NCBI RefSeq assembly: GCF_014652375.1
Contig: NZ_BMYR01000001.1
Location: 358,292 to 422,291 of the forward strand
Source: Alishewanella tabrizica
GTDB lineage: Bacteria; Pseudomonadota; Gammaproteobacteria; Enterobacterales; Alteromonadaceae
Direction of reading: 5' to 3'
Length of the DNA: 64,000 bases
Part shown: one piece after another, positions 9,579 through 18,232 of the stretch
Position numbering within the stretch: the first letter of the stretch is position 1
Layout of the letters: each line of letters opens with the position of its first letter
Position numbers and translations under genes: made by a program
The notes under the pieces: model-generated
What the model was told of the DNA's origin: nothing
Seen by the model: the letters and a program-made list of their open reading frames with translations, nothing else
Databases searched by the model: none

Positions 9579-9697
9579 GCCGTTACTCCTGTCGTATCTA
9601 CAAACGCATTGCGTAATAATGACGATATGATGCGCCAGCGCCAAAAAAAAGAAAGAGTCGTTTGTGTAACAGCCTGAGGCTGCAAGATGCGCCTAAA

Positions 9698-9715
9698 TGT
9701 ACATTAAGTCATACA
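9698..9715 (-). promoter_or_regulatory. Candidate TyrR box upstream of hpd
   Basis: The site reads TGTACA, six bases, CATACA, matching 9 of 12 specified positions of the TyrR operator consensus TGTAAA-N6-TTTACA. It lies 120 bases upstream of the hpd start, and the gene on its other side encodes a TyrR-family regulator. This is a motif match only. Confidence 0.45.
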
Positions 9716-9743
9716 AAAAGGGCGTTTTTTTACTTTCACAAAA

Positions 9744-9777
9744 GCAAAGGCCGCCAGACGTGGCTGGCGGCCTTTGC
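9744..9777 (-). terminator. Strong hairpin downstream of tyrR
   Basis: A perfect 14-bp stem (GCAAAGGCCGCCAG and its complement) closes a six-base loop, between the tyrR stop at 9807 and the hpd promoter region. The following minus-strand sequence is T-rich (CTTTTGTG) but lacks a long uninterrupted U tract. It probably ends tyrR transcription. Confidence 0.7.
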
Positions 9778-9806
9778 AAAGTACAGCTTTTCGCACGAAT
9801 TCGTAC

Positions 9807-11369
9807 TTAAATCTTTACGCTCTTGCGGTTAATACCGTAATCACGCAACTTATTTGCCACAGCGGTATGACTTAAGCCTAACTTTTTCGCCAACTGGCGT
9901 GAACTTGGATAAGCAGGAAACAGCTTTCGCAGCAAATTAGCTTCGAAATGTTTAACCGCCTCATCAAGAGTGCCATCAAAATCTTGTTCAAGGTAACCAA
10001 AGTCACTGGTATAGCTGGGCAATTGTAAGTGATGCTTATCCAGCTCACTGCCATCCAACAAGGTTACGGCACGATATAACGCATTCTCCAATTGGCGAAC
10101 ATTACCAGGCCAAGGATATTGTTGTAAAAACTGGCAGCAACCTTCGGTAAGCTTTGGCGGCTTACGCCCCAAACGTGCGGCATAACGCGCTATAAAAAAC
10201 TCGGCAAGTGGCACCACATCTTGTTTGCGCTCGCGCAGAGGCGGTAAATTAAGTGTAAGGACATTTAGCCGGTAAAATAAATCTTCGCGGAACTTATGTT
10301 CTTGCACCATCGTTGGCAAATCTTTTTGGGTAGTACACAGTACGCGTACATCTACCCGCACTTCTTTTTCCTCACCCACTCGTCGAAAACTGCCGTCTTG
10401 TAAGAAGCGTAATAACTTTGTTTGTAATTGATGCGACATTTCACCCACTTCATCAAGGAAGACCGTGCCGCCATTAGCTTGCTCAAAAATGCCTTTTTTA
10501 CCTTCTGTCGTGCCAGGAAACGCATTTGGACCATACCCAAACAACTCCGACTCAGCCACATTGTCGGGCATTGACGCACAAGGTACCGTTAAAAAGGGTT
10601 TGGTATGACGGCTACCGGCCGCATGGCACGCTCGCGCCAGTAACTCTTTGCCCGTGCCGGTTTCGCCCATAATTAAAATAGGTGCATCCAATTGCGCCAT
10701 ACGTCGCGCTTCACGCACCACTTTACGCATAACATTGCTGCTAGCTTGAATACTGTTAAAGCTTTCTTGATCACCTTTTTTAAAGGCAATCATATGCTGC
10801 CCCAACCGGCTCTCTGATTTCAGATTAATCACAGCGCCCGCTAAAATTTCATGGCCGTTCTCATCAGGCACTAATACCGGCAAAATATCGGCAATAAAAC
10901 GCTTATTATGAATTTCAAACCGGCGCGTTTGGGCCAGAACATCGTCGCCCTCTAACCAGCGTAAAAAATTAAAGCCTTTAACCATCCCTTGCAGCGACTG
11001 TCCGGCAATATCTTCGCGTACGACAGATAACGCCTCCAGCGCCGCATCATTTATTACCGTCACATTGGCTTTTATATCGATCGCAATAAGCCCATCAGGC
11101 AATGTCCGAAGTAAGGTTAATAACTCATTATGCTCGCGTTCAGAAGGCATAAAGGCCGTCGTTTTGACATCCTCTACGCCATTGATGCGCCGCATCTTGG
11201 CCATCAGCTCTTGAAACTGCTCAAAATTCACAGATGGAAAGGAAACATAAATTTTGTTTAACGACGGATCAACTTCAATACCTCTTAAATCCAGTTTATA
11301 ACTTACCAGGATATTTAAGACTTCTTGGGCTAAACCCAGTCGATTTTGACAGAGAATTTCTAAACGCAT
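9807..11369 (-). CDS. tyrR: TyrR-family aromatic amino-acid regulator
   Basis: 520-residue regulator: N-terminal ACT-like domain starting MRLEILCQNRLGLAQEVLNI, a PAS domain (~80-190; LLRTLPDGLIAIDIKANVTV), an AAA+ domain with Walker A GETGTGKE and Walker B GTVFLDEVGEM, and a C-terminal Fis-type HTH (SSRQLAKKLGLSHTAVANKL). The sigma-54 contact loop GAFTGA is replaced by NAFPGT, as in E. coli TyrR where it is also degenerate, so sigma-70-type regulation is likely. The frame opens at 11459, but an AAGG site and the homologous N-terminus place the start at 11369. It lies between phhAB and the hpd operon and probably controls both. Confidence 0.93.
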   Translation of the reverse strand: MRLEILCQNRLGLAQEVLNILVSYKLDLRGIEVDPSLNKIYVSFPSVNFEQFQELMAKMRRINGVEDVKTTAFMPSEREHNELLTLLRTLPDGLIAIDIKANVTVINDAALEALSVVREDIAGQSLQGMVKGFNFLRWLEGDDVLAQTRRFEIHNKRFIADILPVLVPDENGHEILAGAVINLKSESRLGQHMIAFKKGDQESFNSIQASSNVMRKVVREARRMAQLDAPILIMGETGTGKELLARACHAAGSRHTKPFLTVPCASMPDNVAESELFGYGPNAFPGTTEGKKGIFEQANGGTVFLDEVGEMSHQLQTKLLRFLQDGSFRRVGEEKEVRVDVRVLCTTQKDLPTMVQEHKFREDLFYRLNVLTLNLPPLRERKQDVVPLAEFFIARYAARLGRKPPKLTEGCCQFLQQYPWPGNVRQLENALYRAVTLLDGSELDKHHLQLPSYTSDFGYLEQDFDGTLDEAVKHFEANLLRKLFPAYPSSRQLAKKLGLSHTAVANKLRDYGINRKSVKI

Positions 11370-11465
11370 AACCGCCTTACACCTTTGGCAGAAGAGATGC
11401 AGCATGATACGGTAAATGAGGAGAAACAGACCAGACTTTTTGTAAACAAATATGAACAAGGCGTT

Positions 11466-11487
11466 CGGTAGGCTAATCAGCCTACCG
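11466..11487 (-). terminator. Hairpin between phhB and tyrR
   Basis: A perfect 9-bp stem (CGGTAGGCT / AGCCTACCG) with an AATC loop lies just after the phhB stop. There is no U tract on the minus strand, so it may be a weak terminator, a processing site or a 3'-end stabiliser. Confidence 0.4.
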
Positions 11488-11498
11488 ATTAGGGGATA

Positions 11499-11840
11499 TT
11501 AACTGGCTAACAAGGCATCCGTTTTAGCGGCACAAATAAAATCATTTTTATGCAGCCCTTTAATGGAATGCGACCACCAAGTAACTTTGAGTTTACCCCA
11601 TTCCAGTAATAATGCAGGATGATGCCCTTCGGCTTCAGCCATCTCAGCGACTTTGCCATGAAAAGCCCATGCTTGCTTAAAGTTTTTGAATTTATATTCC
11701 CGCTCCAATTGTAACACTCCCTCGCGCACCACAGGGGTCCAATCGGGCAGTTGTCGCATTAGCTCGGGCAGCTCAGCGTCTGATACTTTAGGCGCATCTG
11801 AACGACAGGCCTCACATTGCATTTTGGTTAATTCGGTCAT
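11499..11840 (-). CDS. phhB: Pterin-4a-carbinolamine dehydratase
   Basis: 113-residue enzyme that dehydrates the 4a-carbinolamine formed by phenylalanine hydroxylase and so regenerates the tetrahydropterin cofactor. The family core is seen: [16 protein letters not shown] and [18 protein letters not shown], with the histidine pair of the active site. It starts nine bases after the phhA stop, so it is in the same operon as its partner enzyme. Confidence 0.95.
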   Translation of the reverse strand: MTELTKMQCEACRSDAPKVSDAELPELMRQLPDWTPVVREGVLQLEREYKFKNFKQAWAFHGKVAEMAEAEGHHPALLLEWGKLKVTWWSHSIKGLHKNDFICAAKTDALLAS

Positions 11841-11849
11841 GCCTTAATC

Positions 11850-12650
11850 CTAACTTGCTTGTTTTTCTTTAGGGGGGAATTTGGGGGCATGTAAGCCCAA
11901 CGCTTTGGCTTGGTTTACCAATGCCATCATATCAAGTTTCGCTGCATCAAACAGGGTATCAATATGATCTAACGTAAAGTAAACCGGTTGCATAATATCA
12001 ATCCGATAAGGGGTGCGCAGCATCTCTAGGGCATCAAACGGCAAACGTTCTGGTACGTCTGATTGTAAGGCATAAAGCGTCTCACCCGGCGATGATAAAA
12101 TACCACCACCATAGATTCGTAGGCCATCTGCCGTATTCAATAAACCAAACTCAATGCTAAACCAATACAAACGCGCTAAATACACGCGATCTTGTTTACT
12201 TGCAGCTAACCCTAGCTTGCCATACATATGCGTAAACTCAGCGAAAGCAGGATGGGTTAGCATGGCACAATGACCAAAAATCTCGTGAAAAATATCAGGT
12301 TCTTGCAGGTAATCAAATTCTTCACGGCTTCGGATAAATGTGGCCACCGGAAAACGCTTATTGGCTAACAATTCAAAAAACTTATCAAAACTGATTAGCG
12401 CCGGTACTTCTGCACACTCCCAGCCTGTCGTAGCCCGCAACACACTGCTCACTTCGGCCAGCTGCGGTATGCGATCGCGTGGCAGTTGCAGCTTGTCCAA
12501 GCCTTGCATAAACTCTGAACACGCCTTTCCTTCCACAACACTAAGTTGGCGGCTGATTAATTCATGCCAAATTTGATTTTCTTCAGCACTCCAGTGGATG
12601 ATCCCGTTGGCATCCGACTGACGTGACACATATTTACTGGTCTTAGTCAT
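11850..12650 (-). CDS. phhA: Phenylalanine 4-monooxygenase
   Basis: Non-haem iron, tetrahydropterin-dependent enzyme hydroxylating phenylalanine to tyrosine. The 266-residue length fits the bacterial catalytic-domain-only form. The iron site is visible: DIFHEIFGHCAML (two histidines) and the later glutamate in LYWFSIEFGLL. Other family motifs: VATFIRSREEFDYLQEPD and IYGGGILSSPGE. First gene of phhAB; the product feeds tyrosine into the pathway encoded by hpd to maiA. Confidence 0.96.
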   Translation of the reverse strand: MTKTSKYVSRQSDANGIIHWSAEENQIWHELISRQLSVVEGKACSEFMQGLDKLQLPRDRIPQLAEVSSVLRATTGWECAEVPALISFDKFFELLANKRFPVATFIRSREEFDYLQEPDIFHEIFGHCAMLTHPAFAEFTHMYGKLGLAASKQDRVYLARLYWFSIEFGLLNTADGLRIYGGGILSSPGETLYALQSDVPERLPFDALEMLRTPYRIDIMQPVYFTLDHIDTLFDAAKLDMMALVNQAKALGLHAPKFPPKEKQAS

Positions 12651-12771
12651 ACACTACCTGTTGGTTTAACAAGGCGGCTAAAGCCGCAATGCTGCCGAGA
12701 TTATTCTAAGAGAGGCTCGGTCAGCGCGTTTATAGCGCTGATACTAGAGGATAGTCCGTCAGGAGTTAATC

Positions 12772-12796
12772 CCATCACGGTGAAAAGCCGTGATGG
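12772..12796. other. Intergenic hairpin between megL and phhA
   Basis: A 9-bp stem (CCATCACGG / CCGTGATGG) with a seven-base loop lies downstream of megL. No T tract follows on either strand. It may be a megL transcript end or part of the phhA leader. Confidence 0.35.
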
Positions 12797-12819
12797 TGAG
12801 CGTAAAGTATAGCGTACAG

Positions 12820-14052
12820 TTAAGCCGGTGTTGCTTCCTGGGCCGCCGAAACCGCAGCCTGCGCTACAGGGATGATACTTAATGCTTGCTGCAAATCTGC
12901 CAAAATATCGTCAATGTGCTCCAAGCCTATCGATAAGCGGATCAAACCATCACTAATACCGGCTTTAGCGCGTTCTGCTGCTGTGTAGGGGCTATGGGTC
13001 ATTGACGCTGGATGCTGCACCAGTGACTCAGCATCGCCTAAACTGACCGCTAAACTAAAAAGCTTAAAGCGATTAATAACCCGGCGGCTTTCTGCTAAAT
13101 CGGCTTTTAACTCTACCGCCAGCACGCCCCCTGCTGCACGCATTTGGTTGCCAATAAACCGATAACCGGGATGGCTGGGCAAGCCAGGATAATGCACTAT
13201 TGCAACGGCTGGATGCGCCGCGAGATACTCTGCAACCTGTTGCGCATTATCACAATGACGCTGTAAACGAACCGCTAAGGTTTTTAAACCTCGAATAATT
13301 AACCAGGCATCATGCGGACTAATTGTGGCCCCCATATCTTTGAGCGTCGTTAATTTTATCGCTGCAATTTTCTCAACATCCGAGATAATGATCCCCGCAA
13401 CAACATCGCCGTGGCCATTAAGGTATTTTGTAGCACTATGAATCACAATGTCTGCGCCAAATTTGGCAGGTTGCTGCAACAATGGCGTCATAAAGGTATT
13501 GTCGATAACTGAGATGATGCCATGTTGCTGACAAAGCCCACATAAAAAAGCCAGATCCAGTACTACTAGACTTGGATTGATCGGTGTTTCCGCAAACAGC
13601 ATTTTCGTTGTTGGCTTAATCGCATCGATCACCGCCTGATGATCGGTCATATCGACGAAGCTAACATCTATACCGTAGCGACTGAATTGATGGCTAAATA
13701 ACGCATAGCTGCATCCATAAAGGGTATTACAAGCAATCAAATGATCGCCTTGTTGTAAAAACGCCATGGTTGCTGCAGCCACTGCCCCCATACCCGTTGC
13801 GGTTGCGGCAGCGTCAGCCATGCCCTCAAGAGCCGCTACCTTAAGCTCTAATTCACGGGTTGTCGGATTACCCAGTCGGGTATAGATATACCCAGCTTCG
13901 TCACCCGCAAAACGGGCAGCACCCTGCTCGGCATTATCAAATACGAAAGTAGAGGTTTGATACAACGGTGTGCTTAAAGCGCCATAAGGCTGTTTGGTTT
14001 TACCCGCATGGATACACAGGGTGTCGAGATTCGCATTATTATTATTGATCAT
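12820..14052 (-). CDS. megL: Methionine gamma-lyase (PLP-dependent Cys/Met metabolism family)
   Basis: 410-residue enzyme of the trans-sulfuration PLP family; predicted to split methionine into methanethiol, 2-oxobutyrate and ammonia. The PLP lysine is in VIHSATKYLNGHGDVV. NTLYGCSYALF keeps the cysteine typical of methionine gamma-lyases (Cys116 of the Pseudomonas putida enzyme), which favours this over cystathionine gamma-synthase; cystathionine gamma-lyase activity cannot be excluded. A GTG at 14061 extends the frame, but AGAG eight bases before the ATG at 14052 supports the shorter start. Confidence 0.82.
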   Translation of the reverse strand: MINNNNANLDTLCIHAGKTKQPYGALSTPLYQTSTFVFDNAEQGAARFAGDEAGYIYTRLGNPTTRELELKVAALEGMADAAATATGMGAVAAATMAFLQQGDHLIACNTLYGCSYALFSHQFSRYGIDVSFVDMTDHQAVIDAIKPTTKMLFAETPINPSLVVLDLAFLCGLCQQHGIISVIDNTFMTPLLQQPAKFGADIVIHSATKYLNGHGDVVAGIIISDVEKIAAIKLTTLKDMGATISPHDAWLIIRGLKTLAVRLQRHCDNAQQVAEYLAAHPAVAIVHYPGLPSHPGYRFIGNQMRAAGGVLAVELKADLAESRRVINRFKLFSLAVSLGDAESLVQHPASMTHSPYTAAERAKAGISDGLIRLSIGLEHIDDILADLQQALSIIPVAQAAVSAAQEATPA

Positions 14053-14110
14053 TGCTAACACTCTTTAAAGATGATTAATGACTCACCTTTACAGCAATAG
14101 CAGAAAGTTT

Positions 14111-14140
14111 AAAAAAAGGAAGCAAGCCAGACGGCTTGCT
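14111..14140 (-). terminator. Terminator of the psp-ycjXF operon
   Basis: An 8-bp stem AGCAAGCC / GGCTTGCT with a four-base loop is followed on the minus strand by TTCC and a run of seven T. It lies downstream of ycjF (stop at 14267). Confidence 0.8.
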
Positions 14141-14266
14141 ATCCATGATTAACCAAAATGCGTAAATAACACTGTCAGCTTTTGTTGTCAGTATTAAAAG
14201 ATCATCTTGAAATAGGCTGACGTTAATACGCAATTACTCAGAAGCTGTAACAACATCAGCAGCAAT

Positions 14267-15286
14267 TTAGGCTTGGCGCTCGGCCTCAGGCTTAGCGTTA
14301 AACCGCGCAACAAGCGCTTGGCTTAGATCCGTAAAATTAAGTCGTTGCGCCTTAACTAAGGGCAAAGGACGTAATTGTTGCTGCGCTAATACACCTAACC
14401 TACCAACTAACAGCCCCGCGATAATACCTTGGCCAGCACGAGCAGAAAGCTTGGCAGTCAACTCACTGCCCAATACGTCGCTTGCCATATCTAAAGCAAG
14501 TTCAGAACTGCCAGCCCATAATAAAGCCGCTAGTGCACGCTTTAGCATTGCTAAACTACGTAATTGTCCTACCGGCGCACCATAAAGTGCCGCTAGAGCA
14601 CGCAACATACGGCTGCTTCGCCATACCACCAATACCATATCGGCTAACGCAAAAGGGCTAACAGCTACGGCCAAACTGGTGTCTGTACTAGCACGGCGAA
14701 TAAGTTGTTGTGCTTGTTTATCAAGATCGCGTAACACCACGGTATCAAATAATTGTAATTGTTCTTGGTCACTATGCTCAGCGGTGATGGCGCTGCGCCA
14801 CTGGGTGGCGGCCTGTTGGAGGGTATCGCTAGCAGGCATGGCGTGTAAAATTTGCTCGCAAAGCGCAGAAGCTTCACCAAATTGCACACTGTTTGCAATA
14901 CGCGCGGCTTGCTGCTGCCATTGTTGATTTAAACGAAGCCGCCGCCATAAACGCCACTCGCGAACGCCCACCATGGTCAATAACACGCACACGACAAGAC
15001 TAAATACCGTGTTGATCGATGCCATCATGATATTGTCTTGCCAACTTTGTTGCAGCCATAGTCCCCATTGCAACACACTGATCAAAATCAGTAGCCCTAG
15101 CGCTAGGCAAGCGACGAAACCGAAAGAACGCGATCGCAGCGGTTTTTCAGGCACAACAATCGCAGATTCCGTGGTAAAGTCTTCGGCAGTGAATTGCTGT
15201 CGTTGTTGTAATGGCGACGCTAAGACCGGCTCATCTTCGGCACAATGCTGCGCCGAAAACCGTTGTGCAGGTTTGAGTTGGTTCAT
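14267..15286 (-). CDS. ycjF: YcjF/TIGR01620 family inner-membrane protein
   Basis: 339 residues; two membrane segments near residues 55-75 (FVACLALGLLILISVLQWGL) and 85-105, then a soluble DUF697-like domain with ALADMVLVVWRSSRMLRALAALYG and the glycine-rich QGIIAGLLVGRLGVLAQQQL. The start overlaps the ycjX stop by four bases. E. coli has the same ycjXF pair in the psp regulon; molecular function is unknown. Confidence 0.9.
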   Translation of the reverse strand: MNQLKPAQRFSAQHCAEDEPVLASPLQQRQQFTAEDFTTESAIVVPEKPLRSRSFGFVACLALGLLILISVLQWGLWLQQSWQDNIMMASINTVFSLVVCVLLTMVGVREWRLWRRLRLNQQWQQQAARIANSVQFGEASALCEQILHAMPASDTLQQAATQWRSAITAEHSDQEQLQLFDTVVLRDLDKQAQQLIRRASTDTSLAVAVSPFALADMVLVVWRSSRMLRALAALYGAPVGQLRSLAMLKRALAALLWAGSSELALDMASDVLGSELTAKLSARAGQGIIAGLLVGRLGVLAQQQLRPLPLVKAQRLNFTDLSQALVARFNAKPEAERQA

Positions 15287-16668
15287 CGCAATTTATCTCC
15301 AAGTAAAAACTCAAGGGCGTGATCCATACGCACATGGGGTAAAGGTTGCTGCACATCCAGCGTGCTTGGCGCGAGCGCCGGAAACTGAAAAGGATGTGTT
15401 TTAAATAGTTCTGCTGTCGGCAGGGTACTTGGCACATCGCCCGGAAATAAAGTCACTGGCTGGGCTGCACCCAATTCAAAACCACGGATACACGGTTGTT
15501 TTTGTCCGCCTTGTTCTATATAGCCCGCTTGACTTGCGCGGATGGCAGCAAGCGCCATCGCCTCACTTTGCGCCGCCGCGTAATGGCTATGTTTGATTGG
15601 CTGCTGAAGTAATTGCTGCAGCAGTAACGTCAATGCTTTATGTTGCTCTGGAGTAACATGATCAGCCTTACTTGCTGCAAAGAGTACCTTATGGATTTGC
15701 GGTTTAAATACTCTCGCTACAACACTGGCAGGTCCATAGCGAAAACTTTGCATAATTAATCTTAACGCCTGCTGAAGTTCTTGCATTGCGGCTTCACCGG
15801 CATTGAGCGCCGACAAACAATCAACTAGAACCACTTGTCTATCTAAACGGGCAAAATGTTGTTTATAAAAAGGCTTTACTACGTAATCACAATAACTGTT
15901 GTAATGTTCTGTCAGCTTTTGTAGCAATGGCGAGGGAGCAGAGAGCTGCTCAGGTAATAAAGGAAATAATTGCAACATCGGCGCACCCGCTAATTCGCCT
16001 GGTACGAGTAAACGTCCAGGTTGATGCAAGTAGGTGCCGGCATGTGCGCGAAATTCCTGCAGCAGCGCGCTGTAGGCATCGGTTAACTGCTGTAATTCAA
16101 GCTCAGCAAGATTATTAAGATCGGCTTGGCGTAACCGCTCTGCAAAAACGCGACTGAGCGCTTCTCGATGTGGTTGTGCAAACAACGCCCAGCAAAAGTG
16201 AGACCACGCCTGATAATCTTGTTGTAGCATAGGTAAATCTAATAACCATTCCCCAGGATAATCAATCAACTCCAGATTAAGCTCACTGTGGCTTTGTAAC
16301 CGTGCGCGCACCCCATGGGCAGGTTTATATCGCAAGGTTAAATTGAGTTGACTCCATCCCGTGGTTGACGGCGGCCATGCTGCAGGGCGCTGTTGTAAGT
16401 GGCGTAAATTATGCTCATAAGGAAAACGAGGCAACGACAAGGGTTGATTGCTGGCTAAGCGCCCGCCCAAATAACGTTGTTGCGCGACTACCGAAAAAAA
16501 AGGCAAATGCGCCGGCTGATCGCCTAGCGTTAATTGATGCACGAGTGAGGTAATAAATGCTGTTTTACCTGCTCCACTTAATCCGGTAACGCCCACTCTT
16601 AAGTGACGATCCAGGGCGCGGTTACCCCACTGCCGGCCCTGATAATGTATGCCCTCTAACCAACTCAT
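15283..16668 (-). CDS. ycjX: YcjX family P-loop protein (DUF463)
   Basis: 461-residue predicted nucleotide-binding protein. Walker A is GLSGAGKTAFITSL near residues 29-42; LELIDYPGEWLLDLPML resembles a G3 switch region; VVLVDCLSALNAGEAAM and KVLFAASKADHVTPEQH resemble a Walker B and a G4-like motif. A YcjX protein of Shewanella is reported to be a GTP-binding stress protein. It follows pspC by 29 bases and overlaps ycjF. Confidence 0.92.
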   Translation of the reverse strand: MSWLEGIHYQGRQWGNRALDRHLRVGVTGLSGAGKTAFITSLVHQLTLGDQPAHLPFFSVVAQQRYLGGRLASNQPLSLPRFPYEHNLRHLQQRPAAWPPSTTGWSQLNLTLRYKPAHGVRARLQSHSELNLELIDYPGEWLLDLPMLQQDYQAWSHFCWALFAQPHREALSRVFAERLRQADLNNLAELELQQLTDAYSALLQEFRAHAGTYLHQPGRLLVPGELAGAPMLQLFPLLPEQLSAPSPLLQKLTEHYNSYCDYVVKPFYKQHFARLDRQVVLVDCLSALNAGEAAMQELQQALRLIMQSFRYGPASVVARVFKPQIHKVLFAASKADHVTPEQHKALTLLLQQLLQQPIKHSHYAAAQSEAMALAAIRASQAGYIEQGGQKQPCIRGFELGAAQPVTLFPGDVPSTLPTAELFKTHPFQFPALAPSTLDVQQPLPHVRMDHALEFLLGDKLR

Positions 16669-16697
16669 GTTATTCCGTTTTCCTTAAAATACATCGA

Positions 16698-17114
16698 TTA
16701 CAGATTATTGAATTCCCGATTTAATTGGAAGCGGTTAGACGTAACGTGCCGTTCCATATCACGCAAGGTTAACTCTAAACTGTTAAATTGATGATTTAGA
16801 TGCGCTAGCGCTTGTTTTGGTGACTCGCCCCGTTGCCATACGCGCGTTTTTAGCTCTACTGGGCGATCCGCATAGGCGACAGGTCCGGAACCTGCGGCGA
16901 GCGATCTCGCCGCCTTAGACTTTTTTTCAAGCACCACCCATGCAGCAATATACAGTACAAAAACGATACCTGCGCCACCCAGAAAGAAAGCTGAGACCGT
17001 AATAATACGTACCAACCACAGTTCCCAACCGAAATAGTCTGCAATGCCCGCACATACGCCGGCAATTTTGCCGTTTTCGTCGTCTCGAAGCAGTTCACCT
17101 TTTTTACTGATCAT
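16698..17114 (-). CDS. pspC: Phage shock protein C
   Basis: 138-residue inner-membrane protein that with PspB senses envelope stress and frees PspF from PspA. The N-terminal PspC motif LLRDDENGKIAGVCAGIADYFG is followed by one membrane helix (VRIITVSAFFLGGAGIVFVLY) and a cytoplasmic coiled-coil-like tail. The frame opens at 17144, but GGAG eight bases before the ATG at 17114 and the family N-terminus set the start, overlapping the pspB end by 11 bases. Confidence 0.95.
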   Translation of the reverse strand: MISKKGELLRDDENGKIAGVCAGIADYFGWELWLVRIITVSAFFLGGAGIVFVLYIAAWVVLEKKSKAARSLAAGSGPVAYADRPVELKTRVWQRGESPKQALAHLNHQFNSLELTLRDMERHVTSNRFQLNREFNNL

Positions 17115-17343
17115 GTTGAGTTCTCCATCTTGGGCTATCCGCATCTAAAATGGCTTCTAAGGTTTTAATTCTTTCAGCCATTTTCTCTGCTTTAAGGGTT
17201 AATGCATTTAACTGATTTAACTCCGCTTCAGTTAACCCTTGCGAGATCTTATTTTTACTGCGGTAGTGCATGATCACCCACAGCGGTGCCACAAAAATCA
17301 TAAATAAGATCAGAGGCACAAAAATAATCTCATGAATATCCAT
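17104..17343 (-). CDS. pspB: Phage shock protein B
   Basis: 79 residues: one N-terminal membrane helix (IIFVPLILFMIFVAPLWVIMHY) followed by a cytoplasmic leucine-zipper-like coil (LNQLNALTLKAEKMAERIKTL). Partner of PspC in stress signalling to PspA. Located 28 bases after pspA and overlapping pspC, as in other psp operons. Confidence 0.95.
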   Translation of the reverse strand: MDIHEIIFVPLILFMIFVAPLWVIMHYRSKNKISQGLTEAELNQLNALTLKAEKMAERIKTLEAILDADSPRWRTQHDQ

Positions 17344-17371
17344 CGCTCAGTCCTTGGTTAGTACAGACGCC

Positions 17372-18046
17372 CTACTCAGGCGTCTTTTGTGGGTTATTTA
17401 ACTTGGCTTTTAAGGCGGCCAATTCATTATCAATCTTATCTTGCGCGGCTAATTCAGCAAACTCATCTTTTAAGCTTTTCTTGCCCAAATCATACGATTC
17501 AACCTGTGCTTCTAAAGAATCGATTTTTTGTTCATACCGCTCAAATTTGTACATCGCATCGTTGATCCGGCTGCTATCAAGCGTTTTCTTGACTTCTAAC
17601 CGATTGGCGACCGTTTGCTGACGCATCAACATGCTCTTTTGCCGCGCTTTGGCATCGGCCAGCTTTTCTTGTAGCTGCCCGACTTCGTCTTGTAATTTAC
17701 TAATATGTTCATCTAAATTGGCAATGTCCCGATTAACGGCTTGCGCTTGATCGGCTGCTTTTTGCCGTTCAATAAGGGCAGCCCGTGCCAGATCATCACG
17801 CTCTTTAGATAATGCTAGCTCAGCCTTTGCTTGCCAATCAGCCGTTTCTTCCTCTAAACGGCTAACTAATCGCTGTAACTCTTTTTTCTCAGCAATGGTT
17901 TTTGCTGATGATGAACGCACTTCAACCAAAGTGTCTTCCATTTCCTGAATAATCAGGCGCACCATTTTTTCGGGATCTTCGGCCTTGTCGAGTAAGGCAT
18001 TCAGATTAGAATTCACGATATCGGAAAAGCGTGAAAAAATACCCAT
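17372..18046 (-). CDS. pspA: Phage shock protein A
   Basis: 224-residue coiled-coil protein of the PspA/IM30/ESCRT-III superfamily. It starts MGIFSRFSDIVNSNLNALLD, with the amphipathic helix and KAEDPEKMVRLIIQEMEDTL, then long helices rich in Glu, Lys and Gln. It binds stressed inner membrane and, when unstressed, inhibits PspF. The ribosome site is AGAGGT seven bases before ATG. First gene of pspABC-ycjXF, under the sigma-54 promoter at 18095-18110. Confidence 0.97.
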   Translation of the reverse strand: MGIFSRFSDIVNSNLNALLDKAEDPEKMVRLIIQEMEDTLVEVRSSSAKTIAEKKELQRLVSRLEEETADWQAKAELALSKERDDLARAALIERQKAADQAQAVNRDIANLDEHISKLQDEVGQLQEKLADAKARQKSMLMRQQTVANRLEVKKTLDSSRINDAMYKFERYEQKIDSLEAQVESYDLGKKSLKDEFAELAAQDKIDNELAALKAKLNNPQKTPE

Positions 18047-18094
18047 AATAATTACCTCTTAGTTAGTTGGAATGTCGTAGACACATATTACTAT

Positions 18095-18110
18095 TCAGGT
18101 TTCTTGCCAA
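18095..18110 (-). promoter_or_regulatory. Sigma-54 promoter of the psp operon
   Basis: The minus strand reads TTGGCAAGAAACCTGA: GG at -24, ten bases, then GA at -12. This closely follows the E. coli pspA promoter pattern (TTGGCAC... with a non-canonical -12). It lies about 50 bases before the pspA ATG and opposite pspF, the sigma-54 activator gene. The AT-rich sequence toward pspF could hold IHF and PspF sites. Confidence 0.75.
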
Positions 18111-18232
18111 CTTGTTTTATTATTTTAAGAAATTGATTTATATAGTGTTTATTTATTTCAAAATAGCGCTGTCGCCTTGAGCAATTATGAAATACACTAT
18201 TAATTAGCAGATTTCACTAACTTGTAGCCGCT

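Noticed and set aside
12820-14052. Cystathionine gamma-synthase (metB) as the identity
   Set aside because: The TLYGC motif with cysteine is typical of methionine gamma-lyase, and no met biosynthesis neighbour is present.
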